DNA from: an uncultured Rhodospirillales bacterium
GTDB taxonomy: Bacteria; Pseudomonadota; Alphaproteobacteria; Rhodospirillales; JABHCV01
NCBI GenBank assembly: GCA_938092065.1
Contig: CALKND010000031.1
Location: 1-54,964 of the forward strand
DNA: 54,964 nucleotides
Direction of reading: 5' to 3'
Of this stretch, positions 31,426 to 40,504 are shown in pieces. The position numbers were made by a program, and so were the translations under genes. Each line of letters starts with the position of its first letter. Position 1 is the stretch's first letter. Under the pieces are notes generated by a model. That model made no database searches, had not been told where the DNA came from, and saw only the letters and a program-made list of their open reading frames with translations.

Positions 31426-31990
31426 AATAGTTTTTCCAAAATCACTGAAGTAATTGTTGCTTATAGCCATTCACCAACAAAAAAGCAACGCATGCCTTAT
31501 TTGAATTAACGAGGGCTTGTATTGAATTACCCAAGCGCCATTGTAATAACCGGTGTTGGCGCAAATGTTTTTTTAATTTTCTAGATGTGCATTTTATATC
31601 CCGTACCTTTTTAGGGAATTTTCGGAACGTTGTCGCGTTATTAGAAACTTCACTAGCATCGGCAATGACGCGAATTTCGCCTTAGATCCCAAGGGCAGCC
31701 CGTTTACGGATCACGGAGAGCTTAAATAATGTCGAGGAGCTTATCAACATGTTGTGTCATTCATCCGCCTTTATTTCATTTTACAAAGACCACAATACAA
31801 GCAGCAGACACCACATACCATTGCAGATCATTCATATTATTAGAACAAAATATATATAACCAACGCCTGAAAAAGCAGTCAAAGAATGGCTTAATGTCTG
31901 AGCACACGCATAAAATTAAAAGAGTATGGACACTAGTGACGACGATAGAGAAAGACCGCATGGCACGCCAGACCGGTGAAAAGTATGAAA
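31426..31990. other. spacer with possible decayed coding fragment
   Basis: No intact gene. In one plus-strand frame a stretch ending in TAA at 31727-31729 reads VIRNFTSIGNDANFALDPKG and then SPFTDHGELK, with protein-like composition but no start codon. It may be the tail of a lost gene. A plus-strand frame at 31729-32001 is judged spurious. Confidence 0.3.
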
Positions 31991-32028
31991 ACAGCCTTTA
32001 ACAAAGCCAGCACGAGGGCAGGCTGGGA

Positions 32029-32244
32029 GATTTAAGATTTCACGATCTTCGACATAATTTTGCATCCAGACTTGTCCAAGCGGGAATTCCATTGTGTGGA
32101 ATCATGAATCTGACGGGGCACAAATCGCTCGAGATGGTTCAGCGGCATTCTCATCTCGCACCGGACTGCGCAGACATGGCAATTCAGGCCTTAAACGCAA
32201 TTGGTCACAATTTGGGCACACTGCAAAATGCTAAAATAAGGTAA
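32029..32244 (+). pseudogene. tyrosine recombinase (integrase) C-terminal remnant
   Basis: About 71 codons read DLRFHDLRHNFASRLVQAG, GIMNLTGHKSLEM, then VQRHSHLAPD, an unmistakable C-terminus of a phage/island integrase. The HxxR and LTGH elements remain, but the nucleophilic tyrosine of the usual RYxHL is histidine (CAT, one base from TAT). Just upstream the likely preceding sequence (FNKASTRAG) is in another frame, implying a frameshift, and the rest of the gene is absent. It ends about 28 bases before a degenerate tRNA-Arg copy, where an integrase is expected. Confidence 0.85.
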
Positions 32245-32272
32245 AGGGCAAAAAACTTTTAAAATCAAGGAA

Positions 32273-32346
32273 GCAACCGTAGCTCAGATGGATAGAGCGT
32301 TGCCCTCCGAAGGCAGAGGTCACAGGTTCGCCTCCTGTCGGGTGCA
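32273..32346 (+). pseudogene. degenerate tRNA-Arg(CCG) copy / attachment-site repeat
   Basis: By eye it matches the intact tRNA-Arg(CCG) at 26095 at 69 of 74 positions, in the same orientation. The anticodon arm and most of the 3' half are identical. The acceptor stem has an A.G mismatch at pair 4-69, the T-loop is TTCGCCT so the invariant A58 is lost, and CTA replaces the encoded CCA. It is therefore probably non-functional. An integrase remnant abuts it. Confidence 0.8.
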
Positions 32347-32403
32347 CTAATTTATTTGTTGAGCCTGCTAGGTCACCTGCTGGCGATTTCTTTTTTATGC
32401 TGT

Positions 32404-34257
32404 CTAGTGGATTTGGAATTCTTCCGGGGTAGACCAACTTTTTATAATACGCCAGCCCGCACCGTCACGCTTCAGCAGGTAAGAACTGCCTTCCTGCAAT
32501 TTCAGGTCAACTCCTCTTTGCAGGTCGGGGGTGATGGAATGAATCAGTGCATGGCTATATCCTTCAGTTAACATGCGCTTTCGAATGTTTTCTTCGATAG
32601 GATTGTGGTAGAGTGATAAGTAACTTTTGTAAATTCTGGGGTTCTTTAACTGAAAACGGGTAACAGCTGCGGACTCACCGCTTCCCTGCGGGTCAACGAC
32701 AATCAATGTATCTTCATCTTTTAAAATTTGGTTTAATTCGAATCCAACTGTCCGGTAAAAAGGAACGTGCTTGGCCTTGTCGAAGCGAAGTTTCTCAGCG
32801 AACAGAAACGGTGCGGCAATAATCAAAAGTATTGCGAGGCGCTCGATCAGCGGGCTTTTTAGTAAATTGTGCTGGCGCAGGCGGACCAAACCAGACAGGC
32901 CATAGACGGTGAAAACAATAGCGATAGGCCCCAGATGCATGTTGTAGCGCCAAAAAGATGCGACACGAAGGGCATCATACTTGCCAAATGCGGCGACATA
33001 GGAAAAAAGCAGGAAGACGTTATAACCTAACATCATGGCGCCAACCATAACGGCCAGCCTGTCGAACGGGGTTCGCATACGAAAAAAGCCACGAACAGAA
33101 AAGAAGGTGACTGCTATTAAGAGCGCCAGATAAAGACCCTTCTTTGAGAAAACCAGCAGCATGCGTTGAAGAATTTGCGGAATTTCAGCAATGTACCACT
33201 GAGAAAACGGCCGGATCGAAAATTCCCTTCCGCCAAGTTCATGGGTGACGTGATAACGCCATGTCAGGTAAATGATCACTGAAGGGATAATGATGATCGG
33301 CAACTGGCGTAGTAAATCACCAAAGCGGACCTTAGGATCACGTAAGCCGGTCAGCACAATGGCCCCTACAACAAGCAGGAACAGGGCCAGAGTCGCCTGT
33401 TTCATATTTATCAAAACCACTAGTATCAGGCTTAGTTGAAAAGCCACAGCGCGAACCTCATCTTTACGCTCCTCGCTCAGCGCACTCAACAGTTGCCATC
33501 CAAGTATGGCCGCAAAAGCGACAGCAACGGCTGTTGATGTATCGGCGTATGAAGTTAATGCTACTTTTTGAGCAAATGTCGGATTGAGTGGAATAGCCAG
33601 CAGGGCACCAAGAGCGCAAAGGCTCCATCTAGGATTGCCCATGGGGCCAGGTTGTCCGGATTCTTTCTGGATCAGTTTTGCCAGATAAAGCCCCAAACTC
33701 GACAGCAGCAGAACATTCACCAAGGCGCCAGCACTTTCAACTAGTTGTCCGCTCACCCGGCTTGCCAGATAGGTGATAAAATGCCAATTAAACGGATAAG
33801 CAGCCAGAGCACCGCTCAAGTGTTTGTTGGTATGGTTCGGAAAACTGTCGTTTTGCAGCAATTGCCGAGGCGTAAATAACCAATCTGTAAATTCGTCCCA
33901 CTGTGATCCGACCATTGCTGAAACAAGAACCAGCAATGGTAGCAATAAAATAAGAATCCGGATGGTCCCGGCAGGAAACAAGGACCCATCGCGCCGGTAA
34001 GCCAAAATACCAGCCAGCACAGCCAGCGCGGTCAGTGCCATGGTCATTTTTGTAAACGAAATAGTCGCAAAAACCCCACCTAGGGTGAACACAATACTTA
34101 CCGCGGCCCAACCGAAAAAAGGCGTTGCTTCTTGCAGTCGTTTAGGGCCGCCTATGAAAGCGCCTAGTGCTGTCAGGCCCACCCAGACGATGGCAACGCT
34201 GATGAGGGCTGTTATTTGTCCACTGTGGTCGATAAAATTACCAAGATATTCAATCAT
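32404..34257 (-). CDS. polytopic membrane protein, GT-C-like
   Basis: A 617-residue protein with about 11-13 hydrophobic segments and a soluble C-terminal tail (about 515-617). The first large periplasmic loop contains SQWDEFTDWLFTPRQLLQ, which could supply the acidic residues of a GT-C glycosyltransferase, and PFNWHFITYLAS follows. No close family is recognised; O-antigen/oligosaccharide glycosyltransferase or ligase-like membrane protein are the best guesses. The ATG is preceded by a run of C instead of a Shine-Dalgarno, so the start is uncertain. It lies among glycan genes. Confidence 0.7.
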   Translation of the reverse strand: MIEYLGNFIDHSGQITALISVAIVWVGLTALGAFIGGPKRLQEATPFFGWAAVSIVFTLGGVFATISFTKMTMALTALAVLAGILAYRRDGSLFPAGTIRILILLLPLLVLVSAMVGSQWDEFTDWLFTPRQLLQNDSFPNHTNKHLSGALAAYPFNWHFITYLASRVSGQLVESAGALVNVLLLSSLGLYLAKLIQKESGQPGPMGNPRWSLCALGALLAIPLNPTFAQKVALTSYADTSTAVAVAFAAILGWQLLSALSEERKDEVRAVAFQLSLILVVLINMKQATLALFLLVVGAIVLTGLRDPKVRFGDLLRQLPIIIIPSVIIYLTWRYHVTHELGGREFSIRPFSQWYIAEIPQILQRMLLVFSKKGLYLALLIAVTFFSVRGFFRMRTPFDRLAVMVGAMMLGYNVFLLFSYVAAFGKYDALRVASFWRYNMHLGPIAIVFTVYGLSGLVRLRQHNLLKSPLIERLAILLIIAAPFLFAEKLRFDKAKHVPFYRTVGFELNQILKDEDTLIVVDPQGSGESAAVTRFQLKNPRIYKSYLSLYHNPIEENIRKRMLTEGYSHALIHSITPDLQRGVDLKLQEGSSYLLKRDGAGWRIIKSWSTPEEFQIH

Positions 34258-34553
34258 GGGGGGGGTGGCTTGTCTTTCTTGTTTGCTGGTTAAATTGGGG
34301 CGAACCTAACGGACTCTTGTTTTTAATTCCATAGAATAACCAAAGAGATTTCATCAGGTAAATATTTCTCATTGATCTTTTGTGCCATTCTGTGATTCTG
34401 TCCACAGTTGATCCACCCCTTTTATGGGGTTTATCCTATTTTGCTATCACTAAGCCTTCTCATCTCCGCTATGATAGAGAGCGCGGTCATGATTGAACAT
34501 AGGGGCACGGGGCACTCATCACTGACCTTTCTGTCCGTCGAGCATCGCTTTTT

Positions 34554-36494
34554 TTAATATAATTTATCGATGGAATTAATCCGCGTCAGAACTTCTTCCA
34601 AATTAAAACCTGTGTGCCTAGCAAAATCCTCCAACACATCCATCTTGGGTTCATTGTCTTTTGCCGCAAGAGACATCGCTTCATCACGCCCGATCAGGCC
34701 TTCTCTTATTTGGTTAGAACGAAACGTGTCGTATTCCGAAAAACCGGCGACAGTGTGGTAGATATAATTAATGAACGACGTATAACCATCGCCGATGCGC
34801 CATGTGTTGTCACTATTTTCCGCCTTTTCCCAGCCATATTCACCAATCAGGGTTTCGTTGATTTGGTCCTCGTTCCAAGGCAGATAGTGGTAAATATAGG
34901 TAAAATCATCCTTAGCAACAAAAGTGGAAAAATAAGCCCACATGGTGTCGATAAATGATTCATTAAAATAACGCGGGTTCAAAAAATACTGACTGGCATA
35001 CCAAGCAAACAGGCCGACCTTATTGGCGAGCGAAAAGCCAAACAAGCGTTGGCCGTGTTCACTTTCCTTAATCCCAGCAAAACCTGTTTTGAAATCGGTT
35101 CGTTCCAGTTCGTTTCCGCCACTGAACAAGACAAGTTCGATACCCGTTTCCTTACGTAATTCCCTGAGGTAATGGTAAAAAATTTTATCGCCAGCCATGA
35201 AAATTGGGATCATACCGAGCTCCGGGCGGGCTAGCCAGGCATTTATATTTTTACGGATATAACGCCGTTTCGACGGAATATCAGCTGCGCGCAAAATATG
35301 TTCGACACCAAGCTGGCCGCACATTCGCGCGGTATTGCGGCGAGCAATGTCGGTCACCATGCCCCAATCATAAGTGAATGCGATAGGATTCATGCCTAAT
35401 TTGTTCTTAGCTAGGTGAAGGCCGTAAGAGCTGTCCCGACCGCCGCTCATCGCGACGATGCAATCGGGCGAACCGTCAAGGCTTCGATGTTTCAACAGGA
35501 TTTCTTCCAGGGCATCGCGCCCAGCCGGTTTTTGAGACTTGTAATTTCGACAATAATTGCAGACACCGTTATGATCAAATTCAATAAACGGATAGCTGTC
35601 CGGCAAAATACATTTTTTGCAGTGGCGGACATTTTTCAGGTGATCCGACATGTCTATGACCGACAGATGCGGCTTCAAGGTCGCGTCCAGTGATACATTT
35701 TCTGTTCGCTCGAAACCAAAAACTTGTGGGGTGGCATCTTTGAAAGGAACAATCATACCGTTGTTGGGGGGTAGCTGGTTGACCGCCCCGTTCGTAGTTT
35801 TTTTGTCCAAGGAACCGTTATCGATAAACTGTTCTAGAATAAATTTTTCAGAGGCGAACACAAAAATTCCCGTCTTTTCAAAATGCACCCAGTAGATAGA
35901 ACCAGTATTAGTCGCCAGCGCCATTAGTCGCGCGTCTGTCCTAAAAAACCCTAGCGATGCCGATCCCGTTAATTCGGAAAAGGTCGAAGATATCGCCTGC
36001 GGCAAGGCTTCGCCCTTACTGACGAAATTGTCGATCAATTGAAAGATAATTTCAGAATCGGTTTCGAGCTTTCGCTCCATATCTGCGTGATGAACCCAGA
36101 GCTCTTCGTCGTTCGTGACAAGCCCGTTATGCACGCCCACGCTTGTACTGGAAATGATTGGCTGGTTATTACCGACAACCGTTTCTGTTCCATTATAAAC
36201 AAGACGGCAGTGACCAATCGCGGAGTAGGCCTGCAAAGTTTTTCCATCATCATCAACCTTGTAGCCAGCTTCGCTGGTTTTAATGAACTCTTTAAAGCCA
36301 GAAGACCGCAACATTGATGATGGTGCCACTGGGCGCTTAAAAACTGAAATATCATCCCCAGTGGCTATGACCAGGCCGCTGGCCTCGCGGCCACGGGGTT
36401 CCGACAAATTAAAAAGGTTAATGATTGAGCGATGGAATGACGATTGGTTGCACGATGCGCCCTGCTTAACTATTATTCCGAATACTCCACACAT
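34554..36494 (-). CDS. class II glutamine amidotransferase fused to WbpG/PseA-like N-acetyl sugar amidotransferase
   Basis: The 646-residue protein begins MCGVFGIIVK, with Cys2 as the Ntn glutaminase nucleophile; RGREASGLV, GHCRLVYNG and GVHNGLVTND are further class II glutaminase motifs (domain about 1-270). The second part has a zinc-type cluster CKKCILPD...GVCNYCRNYK (about 292-320) and an ATP-pyrophosphatase loop AMSGGRDSSYGLHLAK (about 348), as in WbpG/PseA, which amidate acetamido sugars of O-antigen or flagellin glycans. WbpG is known to take ammonia from a separate HisH-type glutaminase, so a built-in class II domain is unusual. Amidation of a surface sugar is inference from family. 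Confidence 0.88.
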   Translation of the reverse strand: MCGVFGIIVKQGASCNQSSFHRSIINLFNLSEPRGREASGLVIATGDDISVFKRPVAPSSMLRSSGFKEFIKTSEAGYKVDDDGKTLQAYSAIGHCRLVYNGTETVVGNNQPIISSTSVGVHNGLVTNDEELWVHHADMERKLETDSEIIFQLIDNFVSKGEALPQAISSTFSELTGSASLGFFRTDARLMALATNTGSIYWVHFEKTGIFVFASEKFILEQFIDNGSLDKKTTNGAVNQLPPNNGMIVPFKDATPQVFGFERTENVSLDATLKPHLSVIDMSDHLKNVRHCKKCILPDSYPFIEFDHNGVCNYCRNYKSQKPAGRDALEEILLKHRSLDGSPDCIVAMSGGRDSSYGLHLAKNKLGMNPIAFTYDWGMVTDIARRNTARMCGQLGVEHILRAADIPSKRRYIRKNINAWLARPELGMIPIFMAGDKIFYHYLRELRKETGIELVLFSGGNELERTDFKTGFAGIKESEHGQRLFGFSLANKVGLFAWYASQYFLNPRYFNESFIDTMWAYFSTFVAKDDFTYIYHYLPWNEDQINETLIGEYGWEKAENSDNTWRIGDGYTSFINYIYHTVAGFSEYDTFRSNQIREGLIGRDEAMSLAAKDNEPKMDVLEDFARHTGFNLEEVLTRINSIDKLY

Positions 36495-36660
36495 CCTTGA
36501 TATTTAACACCTTCCGTAAAGAAAAATAATTCCAAATGTAAGCAATCTTACGGGACGCTAACATTATTTCATTTCTTTTGTCTAATTTTGATTAAACGGA
36601 TGATTAAATGGTCTTTTTTATTGGTTCATGGCCAGAATTGGAATAAACCTTTAGGCGAGT

Positions 36661-37362
36661 TTGCACTACGAACAAGGGGTCTCTATAGAAGGCTCTACAC
36701 ATTGGATGGCATCAATGATATTTTGGAAAGTCGTCAAGAAGAGGCGCGCATCGCTAAAAAATTACTTCGACATTTCACGTGAGTTCGAACAGATTGAAGA
36801 GAGCTGCATCCCATCATACGCGCACGACAATTTGGCGGCGGCAGCAATTTCATGGTGGCGTCTGGGTGCCGTTGCACGTGCATATTGGCGTCATCGCCGG
36901 TTGGGCCCAATTCTTGACTTTGGCGCGGCATCTGGCGAATTGTATCATGTCGTTCAACCTAATCAGCCCTATCATTTTGTCGAGCAAAATGAACAACTGG
37001 CAAGCGCCCTTCTGCATTTCAATGCGGATGCAAAACGCCAAAAATTAGAATCTCTCGCAAAGGAAAGCTATGGTGTAATTTTTGCGTTGGACAGTCTAGA
37101 GCACAATAACAATATTCCAGAACTCTTAATCCATCTACACCAGGCCCTGGCCGCGGATGGGTTGCTGATATTATCGGGACCGACGGAAAACTGGATCTAC
37201 CGGTTTGGTCGGCGTCTAGCCGGATTTTCTGGGCATTACCACACCACGACGATCCGCGACATTGAAAGAATGGCAGAAGTGTCGTTCACAAGAATGGGAA
37301 AAAAATCAATACCACTGTCATTAGCACCGCTGTTCAATATCACAGTGTGGAAACGGAAATAA
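36661..37362 (+). CDS. class I SAM-dependent methyltransferase
   Basis: SAM-binding motif I is LGPILDFGAASGELYHVV (about 80-97), with ALDSLEHNNNIPELL as motif IV and ADGLLILSGPTE as motif VI, and a usual C-terminal strand (PLFNITVWKRK). The start is uncertain: the TTG at 36661 has a weak AGGCGAG upstream; ATGs at 36706 and 36715 lack one. Flanked by the amidotransferase on the other strand and a fragment of its paralogue, so probably a glycan or lipid methylase. The substrate is unknown. Confidence 0.8.
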   Translation: MHYEQGVSIEGSTHWMASMIFWKVVKKRRASLKNYFDISREFEQIEESCIPSYAHDNLAAAAISWWRLGAVARAYWRHRRLGPILDFGAASGELYHVVQPNQPYHFVEQNEQLASALLHFNADAKRQKLESLAKESYGVIFALDSLEHNNNIPELLIHLHQALAADGLLILSGPTENWIYRFGRRLAGFSGHYHTTTIRDIERMAEVSFTRMGKKSIPLSLAPLFNITVWKRK

Positions 37363-37396
37363 TCAGGCTCTCATGTTTTTATCATATAAAAATGCA

Positions 37397-37636
37397 ATGG
37401 CTCGGTATACCTCGTTTATTAATTACACCTGTCACACAGTCGACGGGTTCTCGTAATTTGACAAGTTTCTGTCCAATCAGATACGCGAAGGATTGTTTAC
37501 CGGCGATGAGACTATGGCCTTAATTACCCGGGACAATGAACCGAAGTTGGATGTGCTCTTTGATTTTGCCAAGCACACGAGCTTAAATCTGGAAGAGTTT
37601 CTGACTCAGATTAATTCCATCGAAAAACTTCATTAA
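37397..37636 (+). pseudogene. C-terminal fragment of a second sugar amidotransferase
   Basis: This frame reads ARYTSFINYTCHTVDGFS, a TAA, then FDKFLSNQIREGLFTGDE, DNEPKLDVLFDFAKHTSLNL and INSIEKLH. It matches the last 76 residues of the intact amidotransferase at 34554-36494 at about two thirds of positions, by eye. It is on the opposite strand and has a premature stop where the intact gene has Glu. The rest is missing. It ends 11 bases before the flippase start, so it marks the end of an older gene replaced by rearrangement. Confidence 0.85.
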
Positions 37637-37647
37637 GATGAGGGCGC

Positions 37648-38958
37648 ATGGTTGAAGGCAAGTTTTGGCTGCAATCGAAATTCCTGAACGATGCCGCCTG
37701 GAACTATGGCGCCTTCGCGGTGATGGCTGCAACTGGCGTTATCCTTAATTTCTTCATTGTCGGATACTTTGGTATCGAGGCGCTGGGCGTCTTCAACCAG
37801 ATTTACGCGCTTTATGTGGTTGCGGCCCAGTTTGCGGTCATGGGCTTTCATGACTCGGCCCAAAAACACACCTCCCAAATGGACGCGAAGCCGGAGAATA
37901 TAGGCGTTGTGTCCGCAGCTGCCTTGTTGCTGGCAACAGGCTTCGGACTGATTAGTGCCCTCGGGGTTTACCTGCTCAGTCATCTTGTTGGCGTATTGGC
38001 AGACAGTCAGGCTGTCGGCAACGGGTTAGTCCTTGCGGCACCGGGCCTGATGTTCTTTGCCGTAAATAAAGTGCTGATGGGGGTGTTGAACGGGGTCAGG
38101 CGCATGAAGGCCTTCGCCGCGGCGCAGACCCTCAGAGTTTCGGTCATTTTGATCAGTTGCCTGATGATTGCCTGGCTTGAGCAGCCGCATTATGTGCTGG
38201 GCCTCAGCTTCACCATTGCCGAAGTCGCCTTGCTGCCCTTATTAATTTATCTGGTGAGACCCCGCCTCGGCGATTTCCAATTTAACGAGAAACTAAAGCA
38301 CTGGCTCAAGGCTCATTTCCATTTTGGTTCACGGGCCCTGATTAACGGCTTTCTTGCCGAATCATACATCCGCATTGACATTATCATGCTGGGTGTTTTT
38401 GTCAGCGACTATAATGTTGGGATATACAGCTTCGCTGCCTTGTTTATTGAGGGCCTATTTCAGGTACCGGTGGTTATTCGCACCCTGGCCAATCCGGAAC
38501 TGGCGCGCTTGCTGAAAGCCGACGATAAAGAAGCCACGGGCAGGTTCTGCCGCAAGATGGCAATGATAAGCCTAGCCGCCTTCACAATGATCGCCGCCGG
38601 GGTGCTTGTTGTTTATCCCTATCTGGGGCCATATTTCCCTGACAATCTGGTCGAGTTGAGCCATCCCATATTATTGGTGCTGATTGGGGGCTTGCTGATT
38701 TATTCAGTGATGATCCCCATGGACCATATAGTCTTGCAGGGAGGACATCCTGGCTCCCAAAGTCTGCTTATGACATTCAATGTGACAATTAATGCCCTGC
38801 TTAACCTGGCCTTGATTCCATTTTTTGGTCTCTATGGCGCGTGCAGTGCGACTGCTGCGTCGTTTGTTATTGCCACCATCACCATAAATGGAGCGAGCTG
38901 GAAATGGCTGGACTTCAGGGGCGGTGTGTTGCTCTACGGGTTAAGAAACCCCAAATAA
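37648..38958 (+). CDS. polysaccharide flippase (Wzx/MATE-like)
   Basis: A 436-residue inner-membrane protein with about 12 hydrophobic segments of the polysaccharide biosynthesis (RfbX/MurJ-like) superfamily: N-terminal AWNYGAFAVMAATGVILNFF, the central DIIMLGVFVSDYNVGIYSFA, and a late NVTINALLNLALIPFFGLYG, a typical Wzx helix pair. It would flip lipid-linked oligosaccharide across the membrane. GAGG lies a few bases before the ATG. Its GC is clearly higher than the flanking DNA, suggesting separate acquisition. Confidence 0.88.
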   Translation: MVEGKFWLQSKFLNDAAWNYGAFAVMAATGVILNFFIVGYFGIEALGVFNQIYALYVVAAQFAVMGFHDSAQKHTSQMDAKPENIGVVSAAALLLATGFGLISALGVYLLSHLVGVLADSQAVGNGLVLAAPGLMFFAVNKVLMGVLNGVRRMKAFAAAQTLRVSVILISCLMIAWLEQPHYVLGLSFTIAEVALLPLLIYLVRPRLGDFQFNEKLKHWLKAHFHFGSRALINGFLAESYIRIDIIMLGVFVSDYNVGIYSFAALFIEGLFQVPVVIRTLANPELARLLKADDKEATGRFCRKMAMISLAAFTMIAAGVLVVYPYLGPYFPDNLVELSHPILLVLIGGLLIYSVMIPMDHIVLQGGHPGSQSLLMTFNVTINALLNLALIPFFGLYGACSATAASFVIATITINGASWKWLDFRGGVLLYGLRNPK

Positions 38959-39285
38959 AAAACAGGCTAGTGTGAGCGGGTTTGCGTTGGAACGAATATC
39001 AGATCAGCATATTTATTTTTAAATGAGAGACCAAGAAAGACATTGCAATTTGAAACGCCAGCTGAGAGATTTAATGCATGTGCTGCGTTGACCACAGAGG
39101 CCTATTTACTGTAAACCCAAAAATTCCTAAGGTGCTGAAAGTGTTGAATTCGTAGTTCGACTTTGTGTCTGCTAAAATCGATTAACCGGTATCAGGCGCA
39201 CCACTTTTACCAAATAAGAACACTGACTTAGGTTTTGGGGTGGCAATTTAATTCGTGTGAAATATTATCTTGGAAAGAAAGCGAT
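38959..39285. other. spacer, no gene seen
   Basis: About 330 bases after the flippase gene with no supported frame. A GGCGCACCACTTTT near 39195 recalls the 3' end of the tRNA-Arg locus, but the preceding bases form no T-arm. Confidence 0.4.
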
Positions 39286-39384
39286 TTGAATAAGAAAATT
39301 TTGTTGTCTATTATCTTGACGCTCCTTTACATTATTGGATCACTTTGGTTTGCTATCAAGTGGTTACCACAGTGGTTTGATTGA
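39286..39384 (+). CDS. small membrane protein, 32 aa
   Basis: A short frame from TTG: a basic start (MNKKILLS), one hydrophobic helix of about 20 residues and a Trp-rich end (WLPQWFD). GGAAAG lies upstream. Composition and topology fit a single-pass small membrane protein. No family recognised, and such short frames can occur by chance. Confidence 0.35.
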   Translation: MNKKILLSIILTLLYIIGSLWFAIKWLPQWFD

Positions 39385-39460
39385 ATTAATGCATGAAATT
39401 ATTTCTTGTTAGATACTCTTTTTCTTACTCGACCATCCTTTCCCAATTAAAGGTCAATTA

Positions 39461-39523
39461 ATGGCAAAAGAAGGACTAACATTTTACAATGAAGCTGTAG
39501 AAAAACTCTTGTCTGGTGTTTGA
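39461..39523 (+). CDS. 20-residue peptide ORF
   Basis: ATG with AAAGG eight bases upstream, encoding MAKEGLTFYNEAVEKLLSGV, an amphipathic helix. It ends four bases before the next small ORF, so translational coupling is possible. Unknown; low confidence because of length. Confidence 0.3.
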   Translation: MAKEGLTFYNEAVEKLLSGV

Positions 39524-39526
39524 TAG

Positions 39527-39721
39527 ATGATTATAGGACCCATAGTTCTTGTTATATGGGGGATATGGATAATTTTTTGCTGGAGGGCGTGGTTGTTTAG
39601 TAATTCAAAACGTGAAGACCTTATTAAAACCTATCAGACTTCACTACTTTATCCACTTCCGATCGTTATTTGGATATGCGTTATAGTTTTTGCGTCTGTA
39701 ACAACTGTTGGGACTAACTAA
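39527..39721 (+). CDS. small two-helix membrane protein, 64 aa
   Basis: Starts three bases after the stop of a 20-codon ORF. It has two hydrophobic segments (IVLVIWGIWIIFCW and PIVIWICVIVFASV) separated by a basic/polar loop with SKREDLIKTYQTS, hence both ends outside or both inside. No family recognised. The tandem arrangement with the two preceding short frames suggests a small-protein cluster. Confidence 0.45.
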   Translation: MIIGPIVLVIWGIWIIFCWRAWLFSNSKREDLIKTYQTSLLYPLPIVIWICVIVFASVTTVGTN

Positions 39722-39752
39722 GTTTTAAACAAGTTAAGTTAATGGACAAATT

Positions 39753-40062
39753 ATGCGGTCATTGTTTTACGTAATATCTTTAATCTAAACCTTTTCATAT
39801 TTAACAACCGTGCATGCAGCAAGTGACCTGAACGTTAAAGCTTTTTTTAAAAGGGCCACGGAACACATCAATCTATGGCCTGACATTTGATAAGTTTGAT
39901 GTAACGAGCTATCAAGTAGACGATTATTCCATATTAAAATCCATGATCACTAAATATAAACTTGAGGGAACTGGGAAGGTGTATTTTCGAAAGGATACCA
40001 TAAGTCATACCATTCTTAAGACAAGCCTCGATGACATATGTTTAGTTTTCCCATTGAGGTGA
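39753..40062 (+). pseudogene. decayed small exported protein
   Basis: Starting at the ATG of 39753, MRSLFYVISLI, then TAA, then TFSYLTTVHAASDLNVKAF reads as a signal peptide broken by a stop. After a T7 tract (about 39842-39848) the reading shifts by one base and continues LKGPRNTSIYGLTFDKFDV, YKLEGTGKVYFRKDTISH and DDICLVFPLR to a TGA at 40060-40062. The two lesions indicate an inactive gene of about 100 codons. The family is unknown. Confidence 0.45.
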
Positions 40063-40504
40063 TTGCCTAAAAGTTGAATGAAATATAATTATTACTGGTA
40101 AAAAGAAGAATATATTTGATTTTTTCCTTTTGATTTAATCGTATTTTTATCGGTTAAACTTTTGTTTGAAGTTTTAAAGGGGGAATATTTTGTACTAAAA
40201 AATTACAGATTTAAACTCCAAACAATATCTACAAATTTTTACCACTTTAGAACCTTACGGAACCCACAAGAATGTTGAGTTTTTGCTTTTTTTGCGACCC
40301 CCGTCTTATGTGTTAATGTGACAGACAATAAATTAATTATGTGTCAAGTAAATCCGTAAAAAGTCCCAAAAAGTAGGGATTCTGAAATTGGATTTTCAAT
40401 GCTTTTTCGTATCAGTCAATAATGAGGGGAAAATTATAAAACTAGACGATTACACAAAAGTTTGGACAGGCCTAGAGATTCGATAGGTCATAAGGAAAGG
40501 CACA
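40063..40504. other. AT-rich spacer, no gene seen
   Basis: About 440 AT-rich bases with no supported frame or RNA gene, inside the mosaic region. Confidence 0.45.

Noticed and set aside
31729-32001. 90-codon frame before the integrase remnant
   Set aside because: Composition is not protein-like and it overlaps the probable frame-shifted upstream part of the integrase.
39190-39206. GGCGCACCACTTTT similar to the 3' flank of tRNA-Arg
   Set aside because: Only about ten bases match and no T-arm precedes it; not counted as a further attachment repeat.
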